Assembly: GCF_000002985.6 (NCBI RefSeq)
Contig: NC_003281.10
Span: 5,580,001 to 5,644,000 of the forward strand
Source: Caenorhabditis elegans
Lineage: Eukaryota > Nematoda > Chromadorea > Rhabditida > Rhabditidae
Direction: 5' to 3'
Length of the DNA: 64,000 bases
Below, piece after piece: positions 1 through 12,157 of the stretch. Both the position numbers and the translations under genes were made by a program. The stretch's first letter is position 1; every line of letters begins with the position of its first letter. Below the pieces are notes generated by a model. That model was not told the DNA's origin, made no database searches, and worked only from the letters and a program-made list of their open reading frames with translations.

Positions 1-189
1 AGAATTAAAAAAGTTAAATTCTGCATGAGATATCTAGATTTAAATTCGCTCAAAGGCATACCCGTGAGATGTCGGTCTTCTAATCAACATCCTACTTCTA
101 ATGAATATGTAATTTCTACTATCTGTGTAGACCGTTACATCTCAGAACGCTTTGCAGACGACATATCGCGGGTAGCCCATCTATGTCAT

Positions 190-1068
190 TCAATAACGAA
201 CCAGCAAAATGTCGGCTGCAGTTAAATTTAGCAGAGGACACCTTACGTGTCTGAGATGTCGGCTCATAATGGTGCTTTTTATTTGATTCTCGCTACTCAC
301 CAAATCAATTATTGTCTGGTAGCACATAAAAAGCACCTCCATCATCTGGTTTTCCTCGCAAATCTTTGCCAACTCGGTTTCACAAGATGTCATTTGTTCC
401 TGATTCATCCAATAACTTTCCAGTTCAAGTTTTGGTGATGATACGGTGGGATAATCATTTGGAAGATGGAATTTTAGTCGAATTGGAGGAAGAATGTCAA
501 GAGGAAGATGAAATTGATCGCCGGAGTCAGATGTTCCTTCAATTGTGACTGTTGGATCGTATAAGTTGTCAAATCCGACCTGAAATTGCACTTGACTATT
601 CTAAAACTCATTTAAAAAAACCAACTAACCAACTTTCAACCGTAACTTAGTGACTCTTCTAAAAAATACTTTACTCCATATATGGCCATATTAGTTTATC
701 TCGTACAGGAAAATAGTCAACCGTGGCCAAAATTTCGGGCTAATGATTATGGAGGCTATTGAAATTTTCTATACTTTGTTACCTTAAATATTTTTGATAA
801 CTTACATAATTACGTAGAAAGTGTAGCTAAAATATAGTAAGGGTAGTTTCAGATAAATAATTTTTTGTTGTTATTTAGTGGACATTAAATTACTTTTTTA
901 AAAGTTAAAATACCCCAGCTTCTCTCAAAAAACCAAAATCTTTACCTCAATAATTCCCTGGATTTCAGCATTCTTATCACTCCAATCACTGGATTTCGCC
1001 AGTTTCTTCTCTCTTAGAACACTTTCCAATGCTTCCAATTCATATATTTGCAGGTCACGATCAGTCAT
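190..1068 (-). CDS. RWD-domain-only protein, truncated paralogue of the RBR ligase gene
   Basis: Two exons (1068-946 and 579-190) join in phase 0 and give about 170 residues. Residues 1-134 form an RWD domain (start MTDRDLQIYELEALE, then VGFDNL and [13 protein letters not shown]). They align along their whole length with the first two exons of the RBR ligase gene at 7263-9061 and share its intron position. RWD domains usually bind partners such as E2 enzymes; the RING1, IBR and RING2 modules are absent. Where the parent splices out of exon 2, this copy has a good donor (GTGAGT at 300-295) but also reads on, adding 36 residues encoded by repeat-like DNA (see 200-265). If the donor is used, the next exon lies beyond the left edge of the window. 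It may be a real small gene or a decaying duplicate; the intact frame and splice sites favour some function. Confidence 0.65.
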
Positions 1069-1887
1069 TTTTTATCGATTTTTAGACAAGAGACGCAGAG
1101 ATTCAATAGACGGAGTTTAGGTAATTTAGAAATGAATGTTCAGGAATTTATAGAAAATATTTTACATTATTAGTCAAAAATGTTCAAACAATATATGAGG
1201 AAAGTTTGCGGAACAAAAATCAAAATTAATTACTAAAATATTGCGAAATATTGCAAAATTGTAATGAGTAAAATTGCGCAATGTGATAGATAACCTGTTG
1301 TGGAAACGATGAGAAATACAATTTGAAACTTTAAATTTAGAGTATTATCAGTGAGAAATTGTTCAACTTAAATTGTGTTTTTCTCTACGTGATGTGTACT
1401 TTAATTGCGTTTCAATTGTTTGTATTTAAACAATCGAAGAGTTCAAATTTGCAGCAATGCTTGAAATTGCCCCCAAAAGTTCAATTTTTCAATTTGCCAA
1501 ACCTTTCACTAAAATTTTTGAAAAATGTATCTATCCATGTACCTTATTCTTCAGGAATTGATAAAATCTATCGATTCATAAAAAACTAAAGCTATTCCAA
1601 CAGAATAGAAAAACACAATGTTCAAAAATGAAAGAATATTAAAATCATGTGAAAAGGGAAAACTTCCAGAAAGTCGACTCTTCTCGTTTACTGCGTTTTG
1701 TGAATATCTGAAAACTTTGTACGGATTTGTTACCATTTCTTCAATAGGCCGTGTATCATTCTGTCAATTTTTGGTGGATAGGTAAAATGTAACAGCCAAT
1801 TTGATTTCTGAAAAGTTTTCGAAACATTTTTAAATATATTTAAAACATTTATTTAGGTCATACAAGTCCCGATATTCGAATATGAAA
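1069..1887. other. Intergenic, no gene seen
   Basis: About 0.8 kb of AT-rich DNA between the 5' end of the RWD copy and the 3' end of the NTF2-like gene, both on the minus strand. Short open frames here show no family resemblance and no exon-like codon pattern. TTTATT at 1848-1853 is a minus-strand AATAAA placed about 35 nt beyond the NTF2-like stop and is its likely poly(A) signal. Confidence 0.6.
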
Positions 1888-2411
1888 CTACATCCAATCA
1901 CTGAAGTGCACCATTGTCCAGCCTTTCCATTTGTTCTGCAAATTAAAATTTATCTACAAATCTATTCTGGTGATTGCGGCTGGATAAAATTTTAGTCCAA
2001 CTCCCTGATTACCTCGTATTTTATCTTGAAAATAGTCGTTTTTTTGGACAAAAGGGGCGTGTTGGGGTAATATCTGACATTAATCTGAATGACTCCATAC
2101 TCGTAGCGAACTCGTTCAATTATTCCGGTCGGATAAGATTCAAAAGATTTGATGATTCCCTGTGCCGCTTCAATCATGCCACTGACAGCTGAAAATAACT
2201 AAATTTCAAAATTGTTTCTGATATCGTACTTACGAAGCATATCATCCGGAGCAAAAAGATCCACTACTGCAACTGGGTCCCCTGATTTGATAGCTGCCTG
2301 GAACTTTTCGAAGAACTCCTTCGGTACGTTGGCATATTCTTCGGGGACTGGATCCAATGAAAAGACAATAGAAGCACTTGAAAGAGCTAGAAGAAAAATT
2401 GGAAGACGCAT
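1888..2411 (-). CDS. Small secreted NTF2-like domain protein
   Basis: Three exons (2411-2234, 2188-2013, 1935-1888) with consistent phases encode 133 residues. Residues 1-18 (MRLPIFLLALSSASIVFS) form a clear signal peptide, so the product should be secreted. The remainder looks like an NTF2-fold domain of the expanded nematode type: an amphipathic start (EFFEKFQAAIKSGDPVAV), the FAPDDML turn, a long beta-rich middle (YEYGVIQINVRYYPNT) and the tryptophan-rich end NKWKGWTMVHFSDW. I know no defined function for this family; the cone-shaped fold binds small ligands or forms dimers in other members. A minus-strand AATAAA lies just downstream (1853-1848). The family call rests on pattern recognition, the gene model on three well-formed splice junctions. 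Confidence 0.82.
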
Positions 2412-3140
2412 ATTTTGGTTTGGCTACATGGCGAACTGAGCATTTTTATAGTTCGAAATGCTAATTCAATTAGAATGTGAAAATTGTCAATCAATGCGGA
2501 GGTTGATGTTTGGTGTCGTATTGATGATCATGATCATTTTGGGCATTTTGAAGACACCACATGGGTTCTGCCGCGTACGGTATCCGGTCTCGTCATGATA
2601 AATTTTAGCTGAATGAAAAAGCGTGTGCAGTGTGTGGCAGAGGAGTTGCGTCATTCCACGTTTAAAAGTGTGCCCAACATCAGATATACCTTTAATCCTC
2701 CAACCCGTCGGAATCAAGTAGCTCACACACACACACACACATACATAATCTGAGAGCACGTGTAGTTTTTGTTACATGCTCAATTCTAAAACAGAGGGCG
2801 CGAGAGAGAAAGAGGCCATCTCTAGGACAACGTACTAATGATAGAGAGACGGCATCCGCTTCTGTGTGATTATGTAGCTCTTTTTCTCTCGTACCTGCCT
2901 CTTCTTCAACTTGTGATATTATCCCACGTATTCATACTCTCTTCTTCACTTTTTGTTTGAAGCTTCTGGTTGCCTTAGGCCTCGTGGGATAATATGCAAC
3001 GTTTTGTGCGCTTTAAGAATATATTCACTGTAGCTTTTTCAAATAAGATCCAGCTTAGGTTCAGTTAACGCGGCTCCGGAAGCTTCGTCACGAATTGGAT
3101 TACTTTGACTTTCCAGATTAGAGCTTAAGCTTTCAGAAAC
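2412..3140. promoter_or_regulatory. Divergent upstream region of the NTF2-like gene and uev-2
   Basis: About 0.7 kb separates two divergent starts. It holds a (CA)n microsatellite at about 2724-2740, a short stretch around 2570-2600 related to the dispersed palindromic repeat described at 22329 (GTACGGTATCCGGTCTCG), and pyrimidine-rich DNA. TTTCAG at 3131-3136, four bases before the uev-2 ATG, looks like a trans-splice (SL1-type) acceptor. Confidence 0.5.
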
Positions 3141-4213
3141 ATGCGAAGACGTAGCAACAGACAATATGTTGATCTCTCATATTTTCGCGAAACTGCCGAT
3201 GCGCTATTATTCGACGTTGAAACCAATTCACGCGAATTCACCAATGAAATCAACACTGTGAAGGAGGAGAAAGCCAAGTGGGATGAGGTAAGCTTTCACA
3301 CAAAGTTTAACTCGCCTGCCTACCTGGGACCTAGGCCTGATTTATGCCTACTTCAAAAGTGGGCGTGGCATGTGTCGAAATAACTTTTTTTCAGAGAACA
3401 CCGCAAGGGTATACGGCAAAGCCAATTAGTTTTGAGGGCGCAGACATATGGTGTTCTTGGATATGTACAGTACCTGGACCGAGAGGAAGCCCCTGGGAGG
3501 GAGGGGAATATGAGGTTTAATTACTTTTTAGTTCGCAAAAGTATATTATCTCCAGGTTTCCGTGAACTTTCACAAATGGCCTATAATTCCGCCAATTTGT
3601 GAATTCAAAACGCCGCTTCATCATCCGAACGTGGACCTCAGAGGTTGGTTAGAACTGTTTCGAAAAAATATGTTTGAGTGTGAAATACAGAAAACGGTAG
3701 CAAAAAGAAACGCATTATTACAAAAATCTTTACAGGATCAATTTATCTTAAAATGCTGGAACAAGAGCACTGGTCTTCTGAAACTTCACTCAAGAAACTT
3801 CTGAGGGAAATCAGCAATCTACTTGCAACGCCCGATCTTACTCAAGCTGCAAATATTGAAGCCTGGATGGAATATGAGAATCAGCGGTTAGATATATTTT
3901 AACGGCGCACAGCTGCAAATGTGAACAAACTCGGCCACCTATTCTTCTAGGCCACTTCGATTTGGAGCTAAGCGTCGTTGAACAGAGAAAAGAGAACACT
4001 TAACTTTTAAAATTATCTTGTTCCAGTGAAAATTACGAGGCTAAAGCTCGAGCTTATGCTTGGACAGTTAACCCGAACGCCGTGGGATACATGGAAGTAT
4101 CCGAGAATTCCGGAATTCAGAGGGAGACAGCAAAGGCTAAGTTGGCAGTGCAAAATGGTGCCATGGAATCGGACGAGGATGATGACGATCTACCAATTGA
4201 CATCGAAAACTAA
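3141..4213 (+). CDS. uev-2: UEV-2, UBC9-like E2 variant lacking the catalytic cysteine
   Basis: Five exons (3141-3287, 3395-3514, 3556-3643, 3736-3886, 4027-4213) give 230 residues in consistent phase. The fold is a ubiquitin-conjugating (UBC) domain closest to the SUMO E2 UBC9: EEKAKWDE, then GSPWEGGEYEVSVNF, CEFKTPLHHPNVDLRG, and the C-terminal LLATPDLTQAANIEAW. The HPN motif is kept, but the active-site position (UBC9 GTVCLSIL) reads GSIYLKML, so Cys is Tyr at about residue 122. It should therefore not form a thioester and may act as a non-catalytic partner. It has about 30 extra N-terminal residues and an acidic C-terminal tail (ESDEDDDDLPIDIEN). The ATG follows a trans-splice-type TTTCAG by four bases; AATAAA lies at 4504-4509. 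The name uev-2 (F56D2.4) is from memory. Confidence 0.88.
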
Positions 4214-5061
4214 TATTACACAAATTTTTATATTTTTGGTATTGGCCAACGTTTTCTGTTGAAGACCTTTTCCACTTTCTCAAAACTTTCTTGCCGACAC
4301 TCTATGGAATTTTTCAGATTTTTCTCCAAAAAGGTGCCAATTTTCTATACACATTTATTTAAATCCCAATGCCCCTTTTTTGCAGCAAACTTACCTGACC
4401 TATGTGATAATTTTTCCCATTTTCCCTACTTTCCCGATCACACCAATTTTTCATTCTCTTTCCAAAACCATGTCTTTTTACGAAAAAAGTGATTATTGTA
4501 CCAAATAAAGCTATTCCAAACTCGTTGAGTCGGGGTGTCCTCCCATTATCTCTTAATGAAATGGCAGAACAAGAATAAATCTACGTAGTCAACATTTGTA
4601 GGCAGGGAGGTATGCTTGACTAAGCTCCAGTCTACTAAGGATTTAAAAAACTCGGCCACCGATTTCTTGTTCTCGGCCACGTTGCAATGAACCGCAATGC
4701 CCTTCAAAAAGAGGTGATACTCGTGATTGCACGTCATTACCTCATCCCCAATGTCTATATTTACTTCTCCCGCACACCTTGTCAGATATCTGCACTGTTC
4801 ATGGTGTGCTCATCGCCTCGCGGAGAGAGCTCTAACCCAAAAGTTTTAAACGTAAAAAGCCGGAAACGGTATAGGTTTATCGGTTCACCGAGAGCGCGCC
4901 TAGATCGTGTGGTACCGCCCCTCCTCGCCTCCCGTCAAAGGTCTCTATTTACTCCCAAACAGTGTGCTCTCGGAGCCTCCCGATCCCCCTCGCTGACCAT
5001 TGTCCACTCCACTCGACCGTGCACAGTTGACTCCTTTTTTTGTACTAGTCGGTTGTTGGAA
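4214..5061. other. Intergenic, uev-2 3' region and upstream DNA of the secreted protein gene
   Basis: No conserved coding is visible. The uev-2 poly(A) signal AATAAA is at 4504-4509. A pair of CTCGGCCAC words at about 4650-4680 belongs to a short repeat that also occurs in neighbouring introns. The stretch 4800-5040 is noticeably GC-richer and reads open in the frame of the next gene, but the signal peptide begins only at the ATG at 5062, so I treat it as promoter or 5' UTR. Confidence 0.45.
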
Positions 5062-6785
5062 ATGAAACGTATTCTTTTGATTTCTCTATTTTCGGCGGTT
5101 GTCAACGGCTTTTACTACAAGAGAACTTTATACGGAGATGCTAATGAGGGAGCTGCCATGCCAGACTATGTTAATGCTTATTATGTGAGTTTTCTTGGCT
5201 TGTAGGATTTTTAAGTGGCAGTTTCGGCAGAGATTTCACATCTAAAATATAGTTTTTGAGTTGTTTTGCAACAAGTCAGCCAAAAAATCGGTGGCCGAGT
5301 TTTTTGCTTTCCGCGGCCACGTAGCGAAAATCCCAAGGTTAATTATTACAAGGTCACAACCATTTCGGTATGTTGTGTAGATTTTTCTAATTGAAACTAG
5401 ATCAGAACACAAACGCCTGCTTGCTTGCCTTCATTCACCTACGCTTGTATCAAGATTGTGCACATTGAAAGTAGGCGTGTAGACAGGCACGTAGGTACCA
5501 AGGACTGAAGATTTCATGAAAACAACACCAAACACCAGAGTCCAGCAAGAAAAAAAACCAAAAAATAATAGGCAAGCTTTCATGAAAACGAGTCTGCCTA
5601 CCAAGCCTTATTGAAAATTCTGAACATTCATTTTCCAGGGTTTTCCAACAATCCCAACACAAGAGCCACGTCGGCGACCATCTTTCAACATGAATCCACC
5701 ACAAGGATATTTTCATCGGGAGCATCCATTTGACTTTGGGCCATTTGGTTATATGAGAGCAAGGTAAGTTCCGGAATAGGTGGCCAAGTTTTATCTCCTC
5801 GCGGCCACTTAGTAAAAAACTGACCGTAGCGCCAGATTACAACGATAATCTATTCAAAACTCACTTTAGACGGTACCTTAGCAACAAATAATCTTGATTT
5901 TCCTTCAGAATTGGAGAAGCCAACTTCGGTGAGCCCATGGAGAAAACTGACCGCGAGCGAGCTATGGAACGGGCCAAACCGGGATTTTGGCGTCAAAACC
6001 AACGCGAAACCATGGATCGGATCAAGAAAATTATTGGAGAGCAGAGAATGAATATGGAGCAGAAGCAAATGCATATTCGAAGAGTTCTAGCAAATGAGAG
6101 TGATGAGATAAGGGTAAGAAGATAAATAATTTTTTCTCAACAAACACAAACATTTTTCAGTCCAAATTCGCTGATATTCACAAAAGACTGATCATGAAAA
6201 ACAACAAGATGACCGTCTCCTCTCCAGTTCCAGAGCTTAGCAAACAGGCGAAGAAGCTTGAGAAAGAGGCCAAGAAAATTATGGAAAACAAGAAAATGAG
6301 TGTAGAGAAGAAGCAGGAGAAACTTGACAAACTTATGCTTAAGGCTCCAGAGAACGTTAAGAATGAGCTCAATGCTATGAACGATTCGGGGTGAGCATTG
6401 AGTTTTTCATGGTAGGCAAGACGCGCATGTAGGCAGGCGCAGGTTGCATGGGAGGCAGGAAGCAGGCGTTACATGGTATTCCTAAAAAGATTCCAATCCG
6501 TGTAACACTCTCGGAGAATTCAATCATATCAAAATTGATTGATGCTTAGTCGATTTTTGTGTTTCTCCTCTATTGCTCTCTTCGAAAAATCTCAAATCTT
6601 TCAGATCAACACCTGCCCCAATTCAAGCTCCATTCCCAGCTCCAGGACAAACCGAGGCTCTTAATCGGGCAAACCCATCAATGGCTTCTCAAGTTGAAGT
6701 AATGACTCGTAATGCACCAACTCAAGCAGTGGTTGAAGCTCGTCAAATCCGAGTTTCCGAAGATGGAAAAACTGTGGAAATTTAA
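5062..6785 (+). CDS. Secreted SXP/RAL-2 (DUF148)-like nematode protein
   Basis: Five exons (5062-5184, 5639-5763, 5909-6113, 6161-6390, 6605-6785) encode 287 residues with matching phases. The start was chosen because residues 1-16 (MKRILLISLFSAVVNG) are a signal peptide. A short basic and aromatic region follows, then a long charged helical stretch (residues about 95-225) with the SXP/RAL-2 pattern: IGEQRMNMEQKQMHIRRVL, SKQAKKLEKEAKKIMENK, KMSVEKKQEKLDKLM, APENVKNEL. The tail is rich in Pro, Ala and Gln. Proteins of this nematode-specific family are secreted; their biochemical role is poorly defined. Introns 1 and 2 carry copies of the TAGGC-type and CGGCCAC-type short repeats. AATAAA at 7031-7036 is the probable poly(A) signal. 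Family assignment is by pattern only. Confidence 0.75.
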
Positions 6786-7262
6786 ATAATCTGTGCTCTA
6801 TGAGCAATTCTTCTTTTTGTGTATTTTACGTCTAATTTTCTCAACTGCCCAACGTCTTTCCCTTGTGCTCCATCCCCAGAAACGACGAGCTATCTGACTG
6901 TATATACAAGTGATTTCAGCTCGGCGTTTGCTCACCTGCTCAGTTCGCCTTCTGTAAATATAACCTTAATCCATTCAAAATCGTTGTTATCAATCTCAGC
7001 ATATCAATTGTTTATCAGTGTTATTTAAATAATAAATATATGGGATTTTCTGCGCTAATATATTAGAAAACTCGTATCTTTCCAATAAAAAGTGGAATTT
7101 GAACATCCACGCTTTGTTTCTGTCAGATGGAGCGCGTTTGGTGCATGTTTTTTCAGCGGTTTTTTTGCCCTTTTAAAAAAGTCTAGATTTCTAAACATTT
7201 TGAACGCGATACCAGTTTTTCTTGTTCTAGTTTGTGTTAAAATAATTTCTACTAAATTTCAG
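6786..7262. other. Short intergenic: 3' UTR of the secreted protein gene, upstream DNA of the RBR gene
   Basis: The 477-bp gap between two same-strand genes holds AATAAA at 7031-7036. The RBR start at 7263 is preceded immediately by AATTTCAG, a trans-splice acceptor. The spacing is rather long for a typical worm operon, so co-transcription is possible but not indicated. Confidence 0.4.
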
Positions 7263-9061
7263 ATGTCAGACGACAGCCGTGAAACTCAGTTATTCGAGCT
7301 AGAAGCACTGGAGAGTGTGCTAAGGGAGAATAAATTGACGAGAATCAGTGATTGGGCGGATAAAAATGCAGAAATTCGGGGAATAATTGAAGTAGAATAT
7401 TGAGCGTATAAAGAAGTTTATTATTAAATTTTTTCTTGATTTCAGGTAGGATTTGACACATTATCCGATCCAAAAGTCACAATTGAAGGAACGTCTGACT
7501 CCAGCGATCATTTTTCCATCCCCCTAGACATTCTTCCACCAATCCGATTGAAATTTCATCTTCCAAATGATTATCCCTCAGTATCATCACCAAAACTTGA
7601 ACTGGAAAGTTATTGGATGAATCAGGAACAAATGACATCTTGTGAAACCGAGTTGGCAAGGATTTGCGAGGAAAACCAGATGATGGAGGTGCTTTTTATG
7701 TGCTATCAAACGATAATTGATTCGGTTAGTTTTTTGTTCTTTTTAACAAATTAAATATATAAAAATAAGTTTCAGATAGACCAATCTCACCTAAAAATCA
7801 TCAATCTGAACGAGGCGTGTGCGCTGAAAAACAATGGAGAAACTATTGAATCGCTGAAAAAGAAAATTCTTGGAAAAGGCGAAGAAGCTGCTGAAGAGCA
7901 CTTTGTCAATACACTTTTCGATTGTGAAGTAATTTTTTCGTAGTTATAAAATTATACTATTTTTTCAATCTTCCAGGTATGCTACGACTCTCAAATGGGC
8001 CAACATTGCATCAAATTCCAGCCGTGCTCTCACGTTTTCTGCAAACAATGTACTTTCGATTATTATCGTACAATATCGAAAGGTGTTGTGGTAAGATCCA
8101 ATCGATTTTTTTTTTGGAAAAATTGGATCATTTACAGTCAAAAGCCATGCAGTGTCTAGCAGAAGGATGCAAGAGTGAAGCACAACAAAATACGGTTAAG
8201 GAGGCACTCGGAGATGATTTATATGCAAAGTGAGATACATTTCCAAAAAAAAAAATCCAAATTTGAATTTCCGCCAGATACGAGACGATTATGCTGGAGA
8301 AGGCGATTCGAGAGATGGAAGACACCGTGGAGTGTCCCAGAGAGAATTGTCAAAAAGTCGCCTACGTCACGGATAGGTATAGTTTAAAATATAAAAATAA
8401 ATGTAAAAAAGAAGAACATTTCAGACAACGCTTCCTGGCCGAATGCTCCTACTGTAACTTTTCGTTCTGCAATCTGTGTAAGCAGACATTCCACGGAATA
8501 GAACGCTGCAAATGGAAGAAAGGAGACAAAGAGCTTCTTGTCAAAAGATGGAAGGATGGAGATGAAGCTGAGAAGGCTGAAATGTGCAGGCAATTTGGAG
8601 GAGAGAAGCGTGTCGAGGAGCTTGTGGAGCGGTTCCTCAATGAGGAATGGCTGGATTCGAACAGCAAACCGTGTCCCAAGTGCTCGGTGAGCATAGAGAA
8701 GAATGAAGGATGCCACAAGATGCACTGTACGAAGTGTGACACCTACTTCTGTTGGTTGTGCTCTGAAACTCTTGACAAGGAAGATCCTTATAAGCATTTT
8801 CAGGGAGATGTTGGTTTTTTCTTAGAATTGTGTAAGAAATGTATTTTTCATTTTCAGGGATCATGCTCTGGACGTCTGTTCGAAGGAGTTCATCACGATT
8901 TGCTAGATAACGATGACGATCTTCTTTTCGATATGGCATTTAACGACGGTAGTGACTATGACAGTGATGAGACCGTCGAGTATCCTGAATCCGACGAAGA
9001 TATTGATGCGGAGGATTGGTTAGAGCAAGAAGGACATTTTGACGAGCTTTTCTTTAATTAA
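7263..9061 (+). CDS. RBR (RING-IBR-RING2) E3 ubiquitin ligase, RNF14/ARA54-like
   Basis: Eight exons (7263-7391, 7446-7724, 7776-7928, 7977-8090, 8138-8229, 8278-8376, 8425-8809, 8858-9061) give 484 residues, close to human RNF14 in length and order of domains. Residues 1-136 form an RWD domain. RING1 begins CEVCYDSQ and continues HVFCKQC; the IBR contains [16 protein letters not shown]2 (Rcat) is [19 protein letters not shown] followed by YFCWLCS. The likely catalytic cysteine, in NEGC, is near residue 385. By family knowledge, RBR ligases take ubiquitin from an E2 onto this cysteine and pass it to a substrate. The C terminus is strongly acidic ([12 protein letters not shown] to DEDIDAEDW). 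The ATG directly follows a trans-splice-type TTTCAG. AATAAA is at 9104-9109, and the gene converges on ddx-15. Its first two exons were duplicated to 190-1068. Confidence 0.92.
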
Positions 9062-9278
9062 CATAACTTTACGGTTTTCTCTAAATTTACGGATTAATTG
9101 TCAAATAAAATGAATAGTTCATCCTTTTAGATTTGGTGATTGATTTAAAAGTGAAAATAGAATTAAAAGAAAGGGGTAAGAAATAAACAAAAAATAAATA
9201 GAAACAATCAAAAAATTTGACAAGGGGCAATAGGGATAAAAGAGGTTTGGGGAAATGAGATCAGATGATTCGGAGGCA

Positions 9279-11706
<2,428 letters not shown>

Positions 11707-12157
11707 CGCAAGTTTCTCCTTCAATAGGAAAATTAGAGTTTCAAGTGGCTTTATAAAGCGTTATACGAAAATATTAGGTATTTCGAAAAGCTACGCGCAG
11801 GATAAATGGATTAAATGTATGACAAATTAAGAAAACTAGTTGAAAAAGGAGAAAATCAGCAAATATAGAGATATTGGGAACAAAAGACAGAATTTCGCAG
11901 AATATATTCGGAATAAGTATGGAGCGATTTACGGGTGCGCCTTTAAACTTTCGGTGGGTCTCGAAGCGATTCCGCTGTCTGCGTCTCTGCACTGCTGGGC
12001 GGCTTGATGGTTTTAGTTGTTTTCAGCTTCTTTTCGAGTTTCAGATATATTTTTTCAAGTTTTTCAATTTAAAATAATGTTCTCTGAATTTTTATCTATC
12101 GATTAATATCCTATTTATATATTTTTATTTTCAGAGAACAGGGGAAAACTTGAGAGA
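11707..12157. promoter_or_regulatory. Divergent promoter region between ddx-15 and ucr-1
   Basis: 451 bp between two housekeeping genes read outward. TTTTCAG at 12128-12134 is a trans-splice or 5' UTR intron acceptor upstream of the ucr-1 ATG. I see no further recognisable element. Confidence 0.5.

Noticed and set aside
4687-5205. 172-codon open frame running into the secreted-protein gene
   Set aside because: Only the part from the ATG at 5062 carries a signal peptide; the upstream part has no family match and would bury it.
7092-7262. Upstream in-frame extension of the RBR ligase
   Set aside because: A trans-splice-type acceptor directly abuts the ATG at 7263, and the RWD domain and its paralogue both begin there.
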